Part shown: positions 7,044-15,694 of the stretch, piece by piece
Position numbering within the stretch: the stretch's first letter is position 1
Layout: every line of letters starts with the position of its first letter
The notes under the pieces: model-generated
Databases searched by the model: none
What the model was told of the DNA's origin: nothing
Seen by the model: the letters and a program-made list of their open reading frames with translations, nothing else
Source of the DNA: an uncultured Burkholderiales bacterium
GTDB lineage: Bacteria; Pseudomonadota; Gammaproteobacteria; Burkholderiales; Burkholderiaceae_C
Assembly: GCA_903865035.1 (NCBI GenBank)
Contig: CAIPII010000162.1
Span: 1 to 36,522, forward strand
Direction: 5' to 3'
Length of the DNA: 36,522 nt
Program-made: the position numbers and the translations under genes

Positions 7044-8722
7044 GCCGATAGAACCAAGGTTTTCGATGAATGAGCACTACCAACTTGATTGATGGCGTCA
7101 TGTCCGCACAATTTTCGCCACAACGCTTGTGGATCGGTGGGGCCCTCATCTCCCCTCCAAGCCACGTGGCCATCGGGGCGAATCAAGACATATTTTTTGG
7201 CATAAAGAATTTTGGCTTGAGAGTTATCCAGCTGATGAACTTGAAGTGGAATATCCAAAGCGGATGCCATTTTTCTTAAATTCACGATCGCATTGTCAGT
7301 GGGCTCGAAACAAAAAAGAACGAAATCCTTGCCCAACAAGTCCAGAGTTGAGGTTTTTTCATCCAACCAAATGTGCGGTGCTCTAGAGCCTACGCGAGAG
7401 GAGGGCTTGTAGTTCACCGCATCCACAAATTCAGCCTGTTGTGACTCTGGCGATTCGATTTCATCGTAAACACACACAGGTGAATTGACGTAACGGTTAC
7501 CCAGGTGCATGTTCATTGAAAACCACTCGCGCTTGAGACCCTCACTCATGGCTTGCCCTACCTCAAGTCTGACTTGTTCTCCAGCTTTTGAATCCTCTTC
7601 GATCAAAGGCGAGCTTGGTACTTGCTTCATGAGTGTGAGGTTGCCGGTGGAGAATTCGGTGATTCGCTTCGCAATGGGCTGTCTCTCAATGAAGTAAGAA
7701 TCCAAGAGAGTTTCTCCAGCATAGCCTTTGAGCACTGCACCAAGCTTCCAAGATAAATCGATTGCATCCCCTATGCCTGTGTTCATGCCAAGACCACCCG
7801 TGGGTGATGTGAGGTGACAAGCATCCCCACAAATGAAAACCCGGCCTTGGCGGTATTGTTGAGCCACAAGCTCAGCCCTTTGCCAAGGTAAAACACTCAA
7901 TATCTCCATCTCAAAAGGAGCTCCCAGGGCTTTGTGTGCCAATGTCTTGAGTTCCTCGTGAGTGTATGTTTTCTTCTCTTGTGCACTTCCGATGATGGAC
8001 ATTCGCCATTGATCTCGACCATTGATGGCCACGATCGTGGCCCAAGTCCCCTGGGCCCCAACCAACATGTATCGATATCCAGGAGCTTTGTCATGTAAGG
8101 CATTGAAATTTGTACAACGAAAAATGATGTTCGTCGTGTAGGTCAGTAATCCCTTTCCCTTCATTTCAATGCCAAGAGATTCACGGATCACGCTCTTGCC
8201 CCCATCGCAGCCCACCAAAAACTTTGATCGCACGTACTGGGTTTGCCCAGTTTTGAGACTTTTGATGCTCGATATCACCCCATGAGCATTTTGTTCAAAG
8301 CCAAGAAATTCAGTTTCATAGCGCAACTGATGGCTATTGTGCGATGTTGCGAATTTTTGTAGAACTGGATCAAAGAAGTTTTGTGGGCAACGTTCTCTTT
8401 TTTGTGGGCTCTCAGCTGGGGGTCTCTCCTTGTTCATGCTGGGCATTGATTGCCGCCCCAATTCGTAACCGTTGAGATTTGTCAAGTAGACGTTGTCTTG
8501 TGGGTAGTCTCGGTCATAAGCAGTCGCCTCAACATCGGCCACAATGCCCCACTTTCGACAAAACTCCATGGTTCGAATGCCGACCAAGTCCATCTTGGGC
8601 TGGAAGATGGAGCCGTCCCCTCGCTCCACGGTCACCACAGAGTGTCCTCTCCACCCCAAGTCTCCTGCCAGAGCCAAGCCCACGGGCCCTGAGCCAACGA
8701 TCAATACCTCAGTTTCTATCAT
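7040..8722 (-). CDS. FAD-dependent aromatic monooxygenase (PheA/TfdB/MhpA type)
   Basis: Flavoprotein hydroxylase of 560 aa in the phenol hydroxylase/MhpA group. The N-terminal dinucleotide fold is plain (VLIVGSGPVGLALAGDLGWRG with GxGxxG at residues 10-15). The second FAD motif is GDACHLTSPTGGLGMNTGIGDAIDLSWKL. FLVGCDGGKSVIRESLG is the conserved DG-type motif of this class. A C-terminal thioredoxin-like extension (DLLGKDFVLFCFE...VLIRPDGHVAWRGD) is also typical. It should use NAD(P)H and O2 to hydroxylate, or oxidatively decarboxylate, a phenolic acid in the cytoplasm. It is the first gene of the operon, and a 4-nt overlap couples it to the TctC gene. A TATACT -10-like hexamer sits at 8754-8749 with no good -35, which would fit an activator-dependent promoter. 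Confidence 0.9.
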   Translation of the reverse strand: MIETEVLIVGSGPVGLALAGDLGWRGHSVVTVERGDGSIFQPKMDLVGIRTMEFCRKWGIVADVEATAYDRDYPQDNVYLTNLNGYELGRQSMPSMNKERPPAESPQKRERCPQNFFDPVLQKFATSHNSHQLRYETEFLGFEQNAHGVISSIKSLKTGQTQYVRSKFLVGCDGGKSVIRESLGIEMKGKGLLTYTTNIIFRCTNFNALHDKAPGYRYMLVGAQGTWATIVAINGRDQWRMSIIGSAQEKKTYTHEELKTLAHKALGAPFEMEILSVLPWQRAELVAQQYRQGRVFICGDACHLTSPTGGLGMNTGIGDAIDLSWKLGAVLKGYAGETLLDSYFIERQPIAKRITEFSTGNLTLMKQVPSSPLIEEDSKAGEQVRLEVGQAMSEGLKREWFSMNMHLGNRYVNSPVCVYDEIESPESQQAEFVDAVNYKPSSRVGSRAPHIWLDEKTSTLDLLGKDFVLFCFEPTDNAIVNLRKMASALDIPLQVHQLDNSQAKILYAKKYVLIRPDGHVAWRGDEGPTDPQALWRKLCGHDAINQVGSAHSSKTLVLSA

Positions 8723-8825
8723 GTCAACGTTCTATGAAGTGAAATTTGAGTATAGAGAGTAATTGTCAAAATGGAATGAGGGAATGCCTTGAGAGCGGAG
8801 TCTGAGAAAAAGTATTCAGAAACCC

Positions 8826-8837
8826 CCTGTCGACAGG
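8826..8837. repeat. perfect 12-bp palindrome CCTGTCGACAGG
   Basis: A perfect inverted repeat between the fructokinase stop (8845) and the aromatic operon start (8722), about 70 nt upstream of the TATACT hexamer. It may be an operator for the aromatic operon or a weak hairpin ending the fructokinase transcript; there is no clear T-run. Confidence 0.4.
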
Positions 8838-8844
8838 AAAAGGC

Positions 8845-9759
8845 CTAAGCGCTCAAAAACGCAGCACCTCGAACACCCGAGGAGTCACCGTGTTTGGCTT
8901 TCTTGATAGGCGTGCTTGTTTTGTCATGAAAGGTGTAGCGTCTCATCTCAAGTGCCAAAAGCGGATAGAGCTCATCTATGTTGCTCATGCCCCCACCAAG
9001 CACGAAGCAACTTGGATCCAAAATGTTGGTGATTTGCGCCAGTCCTCGAGCCAATTGATTCGTGTATTCCTTAAATAACAAGAGCGAAGGCTCGTGACCT
9101 TCCCGCATTTTTCGAATCGTCTCTTGAGCTGAAAGTCCACTTGGGTTTCGCTTTTCAAAGGCTGGGCCGCTCACAAAACTCTCCATGCATGCTCTTTTGT
9201 TGCACCAACAGGTCTGTGCGTTTTGGAACTCCATGTCACTCATCCAGGGCAGTGGCGTATGACCCCATTCGGCAGCAATTTGGTTGGGCCCCTCCCAAAT
9301 TTTGCCATTCACAACCAAGCCTCCTCCGCAACCCGTGCCGATGATCACGGCAAATACCATGGGTTCATCCATGCAGGCGCCATCCAGTGTCTCGCTCAAG
9401 CCCAAACAATTGGCATCGTTTTGAAGAATCACAGTTGAATTCAAGCTGCTCTCTAAATCTTGTGCCAAGCGTTTTCCATTGAGAGCTTGAGAGTTTGCTC
9501 CCCTGACGGTTTGCGTGGTTCGATCCAAGCACCCAGGGATGCCAAAGCCAATGCGCTCGGGTTGTGGCAGCTTTAAGTTTTGAATTTGATCTCGAGCCAA
9601 TTGAACCAGGTTTTCAATCACCTCTAGAGTTAGCTCGTAGGAACCACTTGGAGTTGGAAGCCGATGTCTAAACAAGAATGAATGCGGCGCCTCTCTCGTG
9701 ATCACAGCCACTTCAATTTTGGTGCCGCCAACGTCTAGGCCAATGAGGGGAGTGTTCAT
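8845..9759 (-). CDS. mak: ROK-family fructokinase (Mak-like)
   Basis: ATP-dependent sugar kinase of the ROK family, 304 aa from the ATG at 9759. Evidence includes the N-terminal phosphate loop GLDVGGTKIEVA, the catalytic Asp115 in LQNDANCLGLSE, AVIIGTGCGGGLVVNG, AAEWGHTPLPW (His167), and the ROK zinc motif CWCNKRACMESFVSG (Cys184, 186, 191). The end KAKHGDSSGVRGAAF matches my recollection of E. coli Mak almost residue for residue. It should phosphorylate fructose or a related hexose in the cytoplasm. The frame is open for another 31 codons upstream, but that extension is not homologous and the kinase fold begins at MNTP. It is divergent from the LigW-like gene and unrelated in function to its catabolic neighbours. 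Confidence 0.88.
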   Translation of the reverse strand: MNTPLIGLDVGGTKIEVAVITREAPHSFLFRHRLPTPSGSYELTLEVIENLVQLARDQIQNLKLPQPERIGFGIPGCLDRTTQTVRGANSQALNGKRLAQDLESSLNSTVILQNDANCLGLSETLDGACMDEPMVFAVIIGTGCGGGLVVNGKIWEGPNQIAAEWGHTPLPWMSDMEFQNAQTCWCNKRACMESFVSGPAFEKRNPSGLSAQETIRKMREGHEPSLLLFKEYTNQLARGLAQITNILDPSCFVLGGGMSNIDELYPLLALEMRRYTFHDKTSTPIKKAKHGDSSGVRGAAFLSA

Positions 9760-9934
9760 GTTGGGGTCAAAGTGATGTCCGTGATAAAAGACAGATGCAT
9801 GGATAGGCCAGTTTAAATCCACTGTGCATGAGTGGTCAATCCTGGGTCTCATGGCGCTGAGTCAGGCTGTTCAGTAGAGCGGAACTCTTAATTGAAATAG
9901 AATCGGCTGTGAAATTCAATACAAGAGGAAACAC

Positions 9935-11005
9935 ATGTCCAATCCACTTTCAGCACGTCCAGCCAAGGTTCCTTATCGTCGCATTGCAACTGAAGAGGCT
10001 TTTGCGCCCAAGGAAATGCTAGACATTTACAACAAAATTTTGGCCAAAGCCGATGTCGATGTTGGCTTTAAAAACTTGATGGGCTTTTACATGAGCAGCC
10101 CCTCCGAGCGTGCCCAGCACATCATGAGTGGATTGCAAGACATGGACGAGCTTCGTTTGGCTCACATGGATGCAACGGGCATTGATACCCAAGTGATTGC
10201 GCTGACCTCTCCTGGTGTTCAAATCATGGATAAAGAGACCGCTGTGTCCTTTGCGCCCATCTCCAACGACATTTTGGCCGAAGCTTGCAAGAAACACCCG
10301 ACACGCTTGGTGGGCATGATTGCAGTTGCACCACAAGATCCAACTGCTGCAGCCAAAGAAATTGAGAGAGCGCACAACAAGTACGGCATGAACGCTGTTG
10401 TGATCAATTCACACACGCATGGAGAATATTTGTCTGATCAGAAATTTTGGGAAATTTTTGAAGCAGCTGAGGCACACGATACCCCCATTTACTTGCACCC
10501 CAATTCAATGCCCAAGTCCATGATCCAACACTTCTTAGAAGCTGGCCTAGATGGTGCGATTTATGGTTTCGGTGTTGAAACAGGTCTGCACGCCATGAGA
10601 ATCATCACTTCAGGCGCTTTTGATCGTTTTCCTAAGCTCCAAATTATTTTGGGTCACATGGGTGAGGCGTTGCCGTTTTGGGCTTATCGTCTTGACTACA
10701 TGCACACAGCCACAGTCAAATCCAAGCGCTACGATTCCATGAAGCCCATTGGTAGAAAACCCAGTGACTACATGAAATCCAATTTCACCTTCACCAATTC
10801 TGGGGTGGCTTGGGAGCCAGCAATCAAATTTACTCAAGAGTTTGTGGGCGTAGAGCGCGTCATGTATGCGATGGATTACCCCTACCAATATGCAGTTGAG
10901 GAAGTCAATGTCTTGGATCAAATGAAGATGTCTGACGCTGATAAATTGGCCTTCTTTCAAACCAATGCTGAACGTGTCTTTAAGATTCCACACATTCCAG
11001 CTTGA
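9935..11005 (+). CDS. ligW: 5-carboxyvanillate decarboxylase-like amidohydrolase (LigW family)
   Basis: Metal-dependent, O2-independent aromatic decarboxylase of the amidohydrolase superfamily, 356 aa. It resembles LigW of lignin-biphenyl degradation along nearly its whole length as I recall that sequence: RRIATEEAFAPKE, GFYMSSPSERAQ, IALTSPGVQ, INSHTHGEYL, LEAGLDGAIYGFGVETG, LGHMGEALPFWAYRLDYMH and MYAMDYPYQY. The expected Mn ligands are all present: Glu20, His188, His241 and Asp314. It should decarboxylate 5-carboxyvanillate or a similar ortho-hydroxy-carboxylate in the cytoplasm. A strong ribosome site (AAGAGGA, six nt before the ATG) and a terminator after the stop indicate a single-gene transcript. 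Other LigW-pathway genes are absent, so the physiological substrate may differ. Gamma-resorcylate decarboxylase is the nearest alternative. Confidence 0.85.
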   Translation: MSNPLSARPAKVPYRRIATEEAFAPKEMLDIYNKILAKADVDVGFKNLMGFYMSSPSERAQHIMSGLQDMDELRLAHMDATGIDTQVIALTSPGVQIMDKETAVSFAPISNDILAEACKKHPTRLVGMIAVAPQDPTAAAKEIERAHNKYGMNAVVINSHTHGEYLSDQKFWEIFEAAEAHDTPIYLHPNSMPKSMIQHFLEAGLDGAIYGFGVETGLHAMRIITSGAFDRFPKLQIILGHMGEALPFWAYRLDYMHTATVKSKRYDSMKPIGRKPSDYMKSNFTFTNSGVAWEPAIKFTQEFVGVERVMYAMDYPYQYAVEEVNVLDQMKMSDADKLAFFQTNAERVFKIPHIPA

Positions 11006-11061
11006 TCTGATTCTCCAATCCCTCAGGGCTTGAATCCAAGCGAGAGATTTGGTGCAATATC

Positions 11062-11090
11062 AAAAAAGGGAGGCTGAGCCTCCCTTTTTT
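11062..11090 (+). terminator. Rho-independent terminator after ligW-like gene
   Basis: A near-perfect hairpin: AAAAAAGGGAGGC, loop TGA, GCCTCCCTTTTTT. The GC-rich 7-bp core is flanked by A and T runs, so it can work in both directions. It lies 57 nt after the decarboxylase stop. Confidence 0.9.
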
Positions 11091-11227
11091 GTGTTTTACG
11101 CTTGTTACGGTGCGTTTATCCATGCGCTTTCGATTCAAGAGCGCACTGTATTGCTTTTTTACCTAGAGCTTGTCGCATAATACAGGGTGGTTTTACAATT
11201 AATAGAGCAGGGGCGAGTGAGTTAAAA

Positions 11228-11641
11228 ATGTCAATGGAACTTGATAGGCAAATCGCTGACACCATTTACGCTTTGTATGAGTTGATGCAGGCTCACGCAT
11301 TGAGTTTGAAGGAACTCAATTCGGTTGAAATCAAGGAATCAAACCATGACTCAAACTCGCAAGAAGATGCGCCTACTTTGGAGTCGGGTTCTTTGATTGA
11401 GCTCGAAGGTGGTGAGCCATTGGTTCACGATCATGAGACATGGGTTCAGCATCGGCAAAAGTTGAGTGCCGATTCTTTGGAGATGATCAAGCAAATCGAG
11501 TCCTTGGTGAAAATGCTCACGCAGTCTCACACCAGTGCAGAAGCCTTGAGACAAGAATTTGAAAATATACGAACTTTCAAATTTCTCTCGGGCGAGACTT
11601 TCCAGTTGGGCAAAGTTTTACCCCTTAAAGCCAAGCGTTGA
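11228..11641 (+). CDS. hypothetical small acidic protein
   Basis: Unrecognised protein of 137 aa from the ATG at 11228. The frame is open to 11102, but the upstream part (many Cys/Arg, not protein-like for this genome) is unlikely to be coding; a second ATG lies at 11234. The sequence is mostly helical and polar: MSMELDRQIADTIYALYELMQAHALSLKEL, then a Glu/Ser-rich middle (NHDSNSQEDAPTLESGS). It ends in a probable coiled coil (DSLEMIKQIESLVKMLTQSHTSAEALRQEFENI) and a basic C-terminus, PLKAKR. No signal peptide or membrane span is seen. It lies between the ligW terminator and ugd, separated from ugd by 147 nt, so it is probably transcribed alone. The function is unknown. Confidence 0.6.
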   Translation: MSMELDRQIADTIYALYELMQAHALSLKELNSVEIKESNHDSNSQEDAPTLESGSLIELEGGEPLVHDHETWVQHRQKLSADSLEMIKQIESLVKMLTQSHTSAEALRQEFENIRTFKFLSGETFQLGKVLPLKAKR

Positions 11642-11788
11642 GTCCTCTTGTGTAGGCACGGGTCTTTTGACCCATAGCCTGAAATGCCGTTGCCTTTCAT
11701 TAATCACGCAATGGTCATCAAATCGAAATAATTTAGTTGAACAATGATTGAACATTAATGTCAATTTTGTTTCAATTAAAGGTGCTCA

Positions 11789-13210
11789 ATGAAAGTGACC
11801 GTTATTGGTACTGGCTATGTGGGGTTGGTCACGGGTACTTGTTTGGCAGATCTCGGCAATGAGGTCATGTGTTTTGATATCAACCAAGACAAAGTGGCTC
11901 AATTGAATGCTGGGCATTCCCCCATATATGAGTCTGGTCTGGATTCACTCATTGATAAAAACAGGTTGGCTGGAAGATTGCATTTTTCTTCCAACATCGA
12001 AGCCTCCATTCACCATGGTGAAATCTTATTCATAGCTGTAGGAACCCCACCGGGTGAAAGTGGTCAAGCCGATACCTCTCAAGTCTTAGAGGTGGCCAGA
12101 AACATTGGTTTGTGGATGAGAACGGACAAAGTGGTCGTCAACAAGTCAACCGTTCCCGTTGGAACGGCAGATGCGGTACACGGTGTGATTGAGCGTGAGC
12201 TTGCCAAAAGAGGTTGGTTCAAGCCCGTGGGTGAATTGCAGCATGAGGCCAGACCCGAATTTTGTGTGATCTCCAACCCTGAGTTCTTAAAGGAGGGCTC
12301 TGCGGTTGAGGACTTCATGCGCCCAGATCGAATCATTTTGGGAATTCCGCAAAGTCCTCAAGGTCTTCGTGCAAGAGATTTGATGCGTCAACTCTACGCG
12401 CCTTTCAATCGACACCATGAGCGCACTTTGATCATGAGCGTGCGGTCTTCTGAATTCACCAAATACGCTTCCAACGCGATGCTTGCAACGCGAATTTCAT
12501 TCATGAATGAATTGGCCAATTTGGCTGAGAAAATTGGTGTGGACATCGAATCGGTTAGGCAGGGCATGGGCTCAGACCCAAGAATTGGATACAGTTTTTT
12601 GTATGCAGGTACAGGCTACGGTGGATCGTGTTTTCCCAAAGACATCAAAGCACTGCAGCAAACCGCTCAAATCAATGCGATGCATCTCCACGTCTTGAAC
12701 GCGGTGGAAAGCGTCAATGAAAGGCAAAAGCATTTATTGGTCAAAAAAGTGTTGACTCGTTTTGGTGAAAATTTAACCGGAATGGTTTTTGCGGTTTGGG
12801 GTCTTGCATTCAAGCCCAACACAGACGACATGAGAGAAGCACCAAGTTTGGTGATCATGAAGGAGTTGATTCAACTGGGTGCCTCAGTTCAAGTGTTTGA
12901 CCCGGTTGCAACGGAAGCTGCGAAACTGGAAGTCAAAAGAGAGTGGTCCCAGGAGCCAGAAATATTGGACAAAGTGGTGTTCACTGATCATGAGTACAAA
13001 GCACTGATTGGCGCAGACGCTTTGCTGATCGTGACCGAGTGGAAAGCCTTCAGAAGTCCAGATTTTGCTTTGATCAAATCTGAGTTAAGAACGCCAGCAA
13101 TATTTGATGGCCGTAATCTCTTTGAACCCGAAGATCTGGTTGGGCTGGGTATTGAATATCATGGGGTTGGTCGCCTGAATCAATTGGCATTTGATGCCAT
13201 TCAGCAGTAG
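11789..13210 (+). CDS. ugd: UDP-glucose 6-dehydrogenase
   Basis: Oxidises UDP-glucose twice with NAD+ to UDP-glucuronate in the cytoplasm. The 473-aa length is close to normal for bacterial Ugd (about 390-470). Visible features are the N-terminal Rossmann motif [24 protein letters not shown], the [10 protein letters not shown] loop, the [15 protein letters not shown] substrate loop, the catalytic Cys281 in [14 protein letters not shown], and the C-terminal [13 protein letters not shown] region. The ribosome site AAAGGTG lies 5 nt before the ATG. It converges with a GT4 glycosyltransferase/lplT operon. UDP-glucuronate is needed for acidic exopolysaccharide, lipid A modification or glucuronyl lipids; the neighbouring glycosyltransferase makes the last option worth considering. 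Confidence 0.95.
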   Translation: MKVTVIGTGYVGLVTGTCLADLGNEVMCFDINQDKVAQLNAGHSPIYESGLDSLIDKNRLAGRLHFSSNIEASIHHGEILFIAVGTPPGESGQADTSQVLEVARNIGLWMRTDKVVVNKSTVPVGTADAVHGVIERELAKRGWFKPVGELQHEARPEFCVISNPEFLKEGSAVEDFMRPDRIILGIPQSPQGLRARDLMRQLYAPFNRHHERTLIMSVRSSEFTKYASNAMLATRISFMNELANLAEKIGVDIESVRQGMGSDPRIGYSFLYAGTGYGGSCFPKDIKALQQTAQINAMHLHVLNAVESVNERQKHLLVKKVLTRFGENLTGMVFAVWGLAFKPNTDDMREAPSLVIMKELIQLGASVQVFDPVATEAAKLEVKREWSQEPEILDKVVFTDHEYKALIGADALLIVTEWKAFRSPDFALIKSELRTPAIFDGRNLFEPEDLVGLGIEYHGVGRLNQLAFDAIQQ

Positions 13211-13244
13211 CTCAAACCCATAGGAATTGAGTCCTAGAGTTTGA

Positions 13245-13268
13245 AACTGCGCTTTACTCCAGTTTTTG
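13245..13268 (+). terminator. possible weak terminator of ugd
   Basis: AAACTG (13245-13250) can pair with CAGTTT (13261-13266) across a 10-nt loop, with the Ts continuing to 13268. A second, interrupted pairing (TCAAAC..AGGA with TCCT..GTTTGA) lies just upstream. Both are weak; the region separates ugd from the convergent glycosyltransferase gene. Confidence 0.3.
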
Positions 13269-13291
13269 ATCTCGAGGATCGATCCTTGTAC

Positions 13292-14299
13292 TTATCCTCT
13301 CATAGGGCGAAGTGCACTTAAAAATTGTTCGCTGGCAGTGGTCCATGAAAATAAGTTTGCATGATCAATCACGTTTTCTCTTTTGATTGCCAAAGCCTCA
13401 ATGCAAGCCACGCGCAAATCTTCGTGCAAAAACCCCGAGTAGTTGTGCTTGACCACGTCAATGGGACCTTCAACGGGAAAGCCCGCTACGGGTGTTCCGC
13501 AAGACATGCTCTCGAGCATGACCAAGCCAAAGGTGTCTGTTTTACTCGGGAAAACAAAGACATCTGCACTTCGGTACAGTCTTGCAAGTGAGGGCCCGTC
13601 AAGAACACCGAACCATTTGACACCGGGGTAAGTTTGTTCCAACCGAGCTCGCTCAGGACCATCTCCAGCCACCCACTTCTCTCCTGGCAAGTCGAGTTGT
13701 AAAAAAGCGTCCACATTTTTTTCTACAGCCAAACGACCTACATGCAAAAAAATAGGTTTTCCATCGTTTGACTTTTCTTCTCTTGGACCGACTGGTTTGA
13801 AAGTGTCTTTGTCCACACCTCGGGTCCAAAGTCTTGGATTTAAAAAACCTTTGCTGGCCAAATCATTGACGATGGCTGGAGTAGGTGTGAGCGTTGCACG
13901 TCCAGCGTTGTGAAACTTTCTAAATAAAGAATAGGTCCATTTCGTTGGGATTTTAAAACGTGCGTGAACGTATTCTGGAAATCGACTGTGATAAGCAGTA
14001 GTGAACGCCCAGTTGTTTTTCATCGCAATGTTTCGGCTCATCCAACCCAAAGGCCCCTCCGTTGCGATGTGCAAACAGTCTGGATTGATCGCATCAATTT
14101 TCTTTTTGACTTGTGACGGAGTGCAAAGCGCCAAAGCGATTTCAGGATAGGTGGGGCAGGGTATGGAGCGAAACTCCAATGGGGTTAAGAAAAAGACTTC
14201 GTGTCCCATTTTTTCAAGCTCGCGTTTGGTCATCTTAAGCGTTCGCACAACTCCATTGACCTGCGGCTCCCAAGCATCAGTGACAATCAATATTTTCAT
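13292..14299 (-). CDS. GT4-family glycosyltransferase, possible glycolipid synthase
   Basis: GT-B fold glycosyltransferase of 335 aa. The N-terminus MKILIVTDAWEPQVNGVVRTL and HIATEGPLGWMSRNIA are typical of GT4 enzymes acting on lipids (SQD2, mannosyl- and glucosyl-diacylglycerol synthases, Agrobacterium-type glycolipid glycosyltransferase). The nucleotide-sugar domain shows PIFLHVGRLAVEKNVDAFL, VAGDGPERARLE, YRSADVFVFPSKTDTFGLVMLESMSCGTPVAG. The first acidic residue of the usual E-x7-E motif is replaced (KTDTFGLVMLES). It is co-transcribed with lplT (8-nt gap) and has its own ribosome site (AAAGGTAG). Membrane-associated, cytoplasmic-face action is likely. Together with lplT, nearby ugd and the PHO-like promoter, a role in membrane glycolipid synthesis is an attractive inference; a lipopolysaccharide or capsule role is the alternative. 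Confidence 0.8.
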   Translation of the reverse strand: MKILIVTDAWEPQVNGVVRTLKMTKRELEKMGHEVFFLTPLEFRSIPCPTYPEIALALCTPSQVKKKIDAINPDCLHIATEGPLGWMSRNIAMKNNWAFTTAYHSRFPEYVHARFKIPTKWTYSLFRKFHNAGRATLTPTPAIVNDLASKGFLNPRLWTRGVDKDTFKPVGPREEKSNDGKPIFLHVGRLAVEKNVDAFLQLDLPGEKWVAGDGPERARLEQTYPGVKWFGVLDGPSLARLYRSADVFVFPSKTDTFGLVMLESMSCGTPVAGFPVEGPIDVVKHNYSGFLHEDLRVACIEALAIKRENVIDHANLFSWTTASEQFLSALRPMRG

Positions 14300-14307
14300 T
14301 TTAAAAA

Positions 14308-15555
14308 CTACCTTTCTCTTTGAGATGCGTTGGTATGAAAGTTTGTTGTGGCTGTGTTCAATTTGATGATCAAGCCCATCAAAACGGTGATGAAAATGCC
14401 AAACAGGATCAGCAAGGTGCTATTGGTGACATTGAGTCCGATGAAAGCACTGTAGAGGCTGGTCAAAATCACGATGCTGGTGTTTTCACAAAAATTTTGA
14501 ACTGCGATGGATTCGCCGGTACTCAGAATCACTTTGCCTCTGTGTTGCAGTAGGGCATTCATGGGAACCAAAAAGAGGCCAGTCAAAACTCCAACAGCCA
14601 CCATCAAGCAAATGGTGCTGATCATTGAAGTCGAAAAATCAAGTGCAGCAATCAAGATGCCCATCAAGAGTCCCAATCGCAATAGCTTGCGTGCTTGTTC
14701 AATTTTTATCAACTTAGAGGCTAAAAATGCACCCAATATCATGCCCAACGCACCCGACGCTTGTATGTAAGTGGCTTGACTGAGTGTGAGCTGCAAGTGT
14801 TCTTGGGACCAAGCCAGAATCAACAATTGCAAAGTGGCACCACAACCCCAAAACAAAGTGGTGACAGATAACGAAACCCTTCCCTCAGGGTCTCTCCAAA
14901 GCTTCATGCAGCTGTTTGCAAACGTTGTCAACGTAAGCAATAGACTATTTTGCTTGAATTCAAGAGCCGCTTTGGTGTGCGGTATTTTGAGTGTCAGTGT
15001 GATTGCCAGTAAATAGGCGGTGAGCAAAGCAAGAACAGAAATGTGAGTACTCGAAAAGGGCAAATTTTCTTTGAACCACAATGCCAGCGTTGAATTTTGA
15101 ACATTGGAATTGACCAAAATACCGCCCAAAATGATCCCAAAAACGGATGCCAAAATGGTACTCACCTCTAGCCAGGCGTTGGCTTTGACCAATTCGTTGA
15201 CTGGCACGATTTCAGTGACCAAACCATATTTTGCTGGTGAATAAAGCGCTGCTGCAAATCCTGCGAGTGCCAAGCAACTTGTGAGTGGAGCTGAGAGCAA
15301 GAGACCAAGGCAGCTGATGATTTTTAATAAACTTGCCCATTGCATCACCAGTCTTTTAGGCCTCAAGTCTGACCAAATGCCAACGAAGGGCGCAAAAACG
15401 ATGAAAGACAGTGTGAAGATGGCTTTTAGTATTGGAATCCACCACGGTTCAGAGGACTGTTCCATGAGCATTGCAATTCCAACCAGTAACAAAGCGTTGT
15501 CAGCCGTGCTCGTGATGAATTGTGTCAGCAATAAGTAAAAGAATCCTGAGCTCAA
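14308..15555 (-). CDS. lplT: lysophospholipid transporter LplT (MFS)
   Basis: Major facilitator protein of 415 aa with about 12 hydrophobic segments, clearly related to LplT. LplT flips lysophospholipids from the outer to the inner leaflet of the cytoplasmic membrane for reacylation. Shared landmarks are FITSTADNALLLVGIAML, KAIFTLSFIVFAPFVGIWSDLRPK, AALYSPAKYGLVTEIVP.NELVKANAWLE, SLSVTTLFWGCGATLQ, FLVPMNALLQHRGK and ESIAVQNFCENTS. The start appears to be a TTG at 15555; the resulting N-terminus (xSSGFFYLLLTQF) aligns with LplT proteins of Burkholderiales as I recall them, and no ATG is available. No acyltransferase gene (aas) is adjacent, unlike in enterobacteria. A PHO-box-like promoter lies 27-60 nt upstream. 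It leads the operon with the GT4 gene. Confidence 0.9.
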   Translation of the reverse strand: MSSGFFYLLLTQFITSTADNALLLVGIAMLMEQSSEPWWIPILKAIFTLSFIVFAPFVGIWSDLRPKRLVMQWASLLKIISCLGLLLSAPLTSCLALAGFAAALYSPAKYGLVTEIVPVNELVKANAWLEVSTILASVFGIILGGILVNSNVQNSTLALWFKENLPFSSTHISVLALLTAYLLAITLTLKIPHTKAALEFKQNSLLLTLTTFANSCMKLWRDPEGRVSLSVTTLFWGCGATLQLLILAWSQEHLQLTLSQATYIQASGALGMILGAFLASKLIKIEQARKLLRLGLLMGILIAALDFSTSMISTICLMVAVGVLTGLFLVPMNALLQHRGKVILSTGESIAVQNFCENTSIVILTSLYSAFIGLNVTNSTLLILFGIFITVLMGLIIKLNTATTNFHTNASQRER

Positions 15556-15581
15556 GAAGTCAAACGTAGTGAATTGTTACG

Positions 15582-15615
15582 ACTAGAACATTGTTAAATG
15601 ACATCGTTGTGACAT
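15582..15615 (-). promoter_or_regulatory. PHO-box-like promoter of lplT-GT4 operon
   Basis: On the minus strand ATGTCACAACGATGTCAT (15615-15598) gives two 7-mers separated by 4 nt. Each half matches the PhoB consensus CTGTCAT/CTGTCAC at 6 of 7 positions. Exactly 10 nt later lies TCTAGT (15587-15582), a 4/6 match to TATAAT, reproducing the half-site to -10 distance of E. coli phoA, pstS and phoB as I recall them. It predicts an mRNA start near 15575, about 20 nt before the TTG start of lplT. Confidence 0.6.
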
Positions 15616-15694
15616 CTGTAGACCCTTTTGACAATAACAAGTTCACTTCTGCGCTGCATTTTCTCAGTGGACAGCGCCAAGGTCAGAGTCACAT

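Noticed and set aside
8749-8769. Sigma70 promoter formed by TTGACA (8769-8764) and TATACT (8754-8749) on the minus strand
   Set aside because: The spacing is 9 nt, too short for a -35/-10 pair; only the TATACT is retained as a possible -10.
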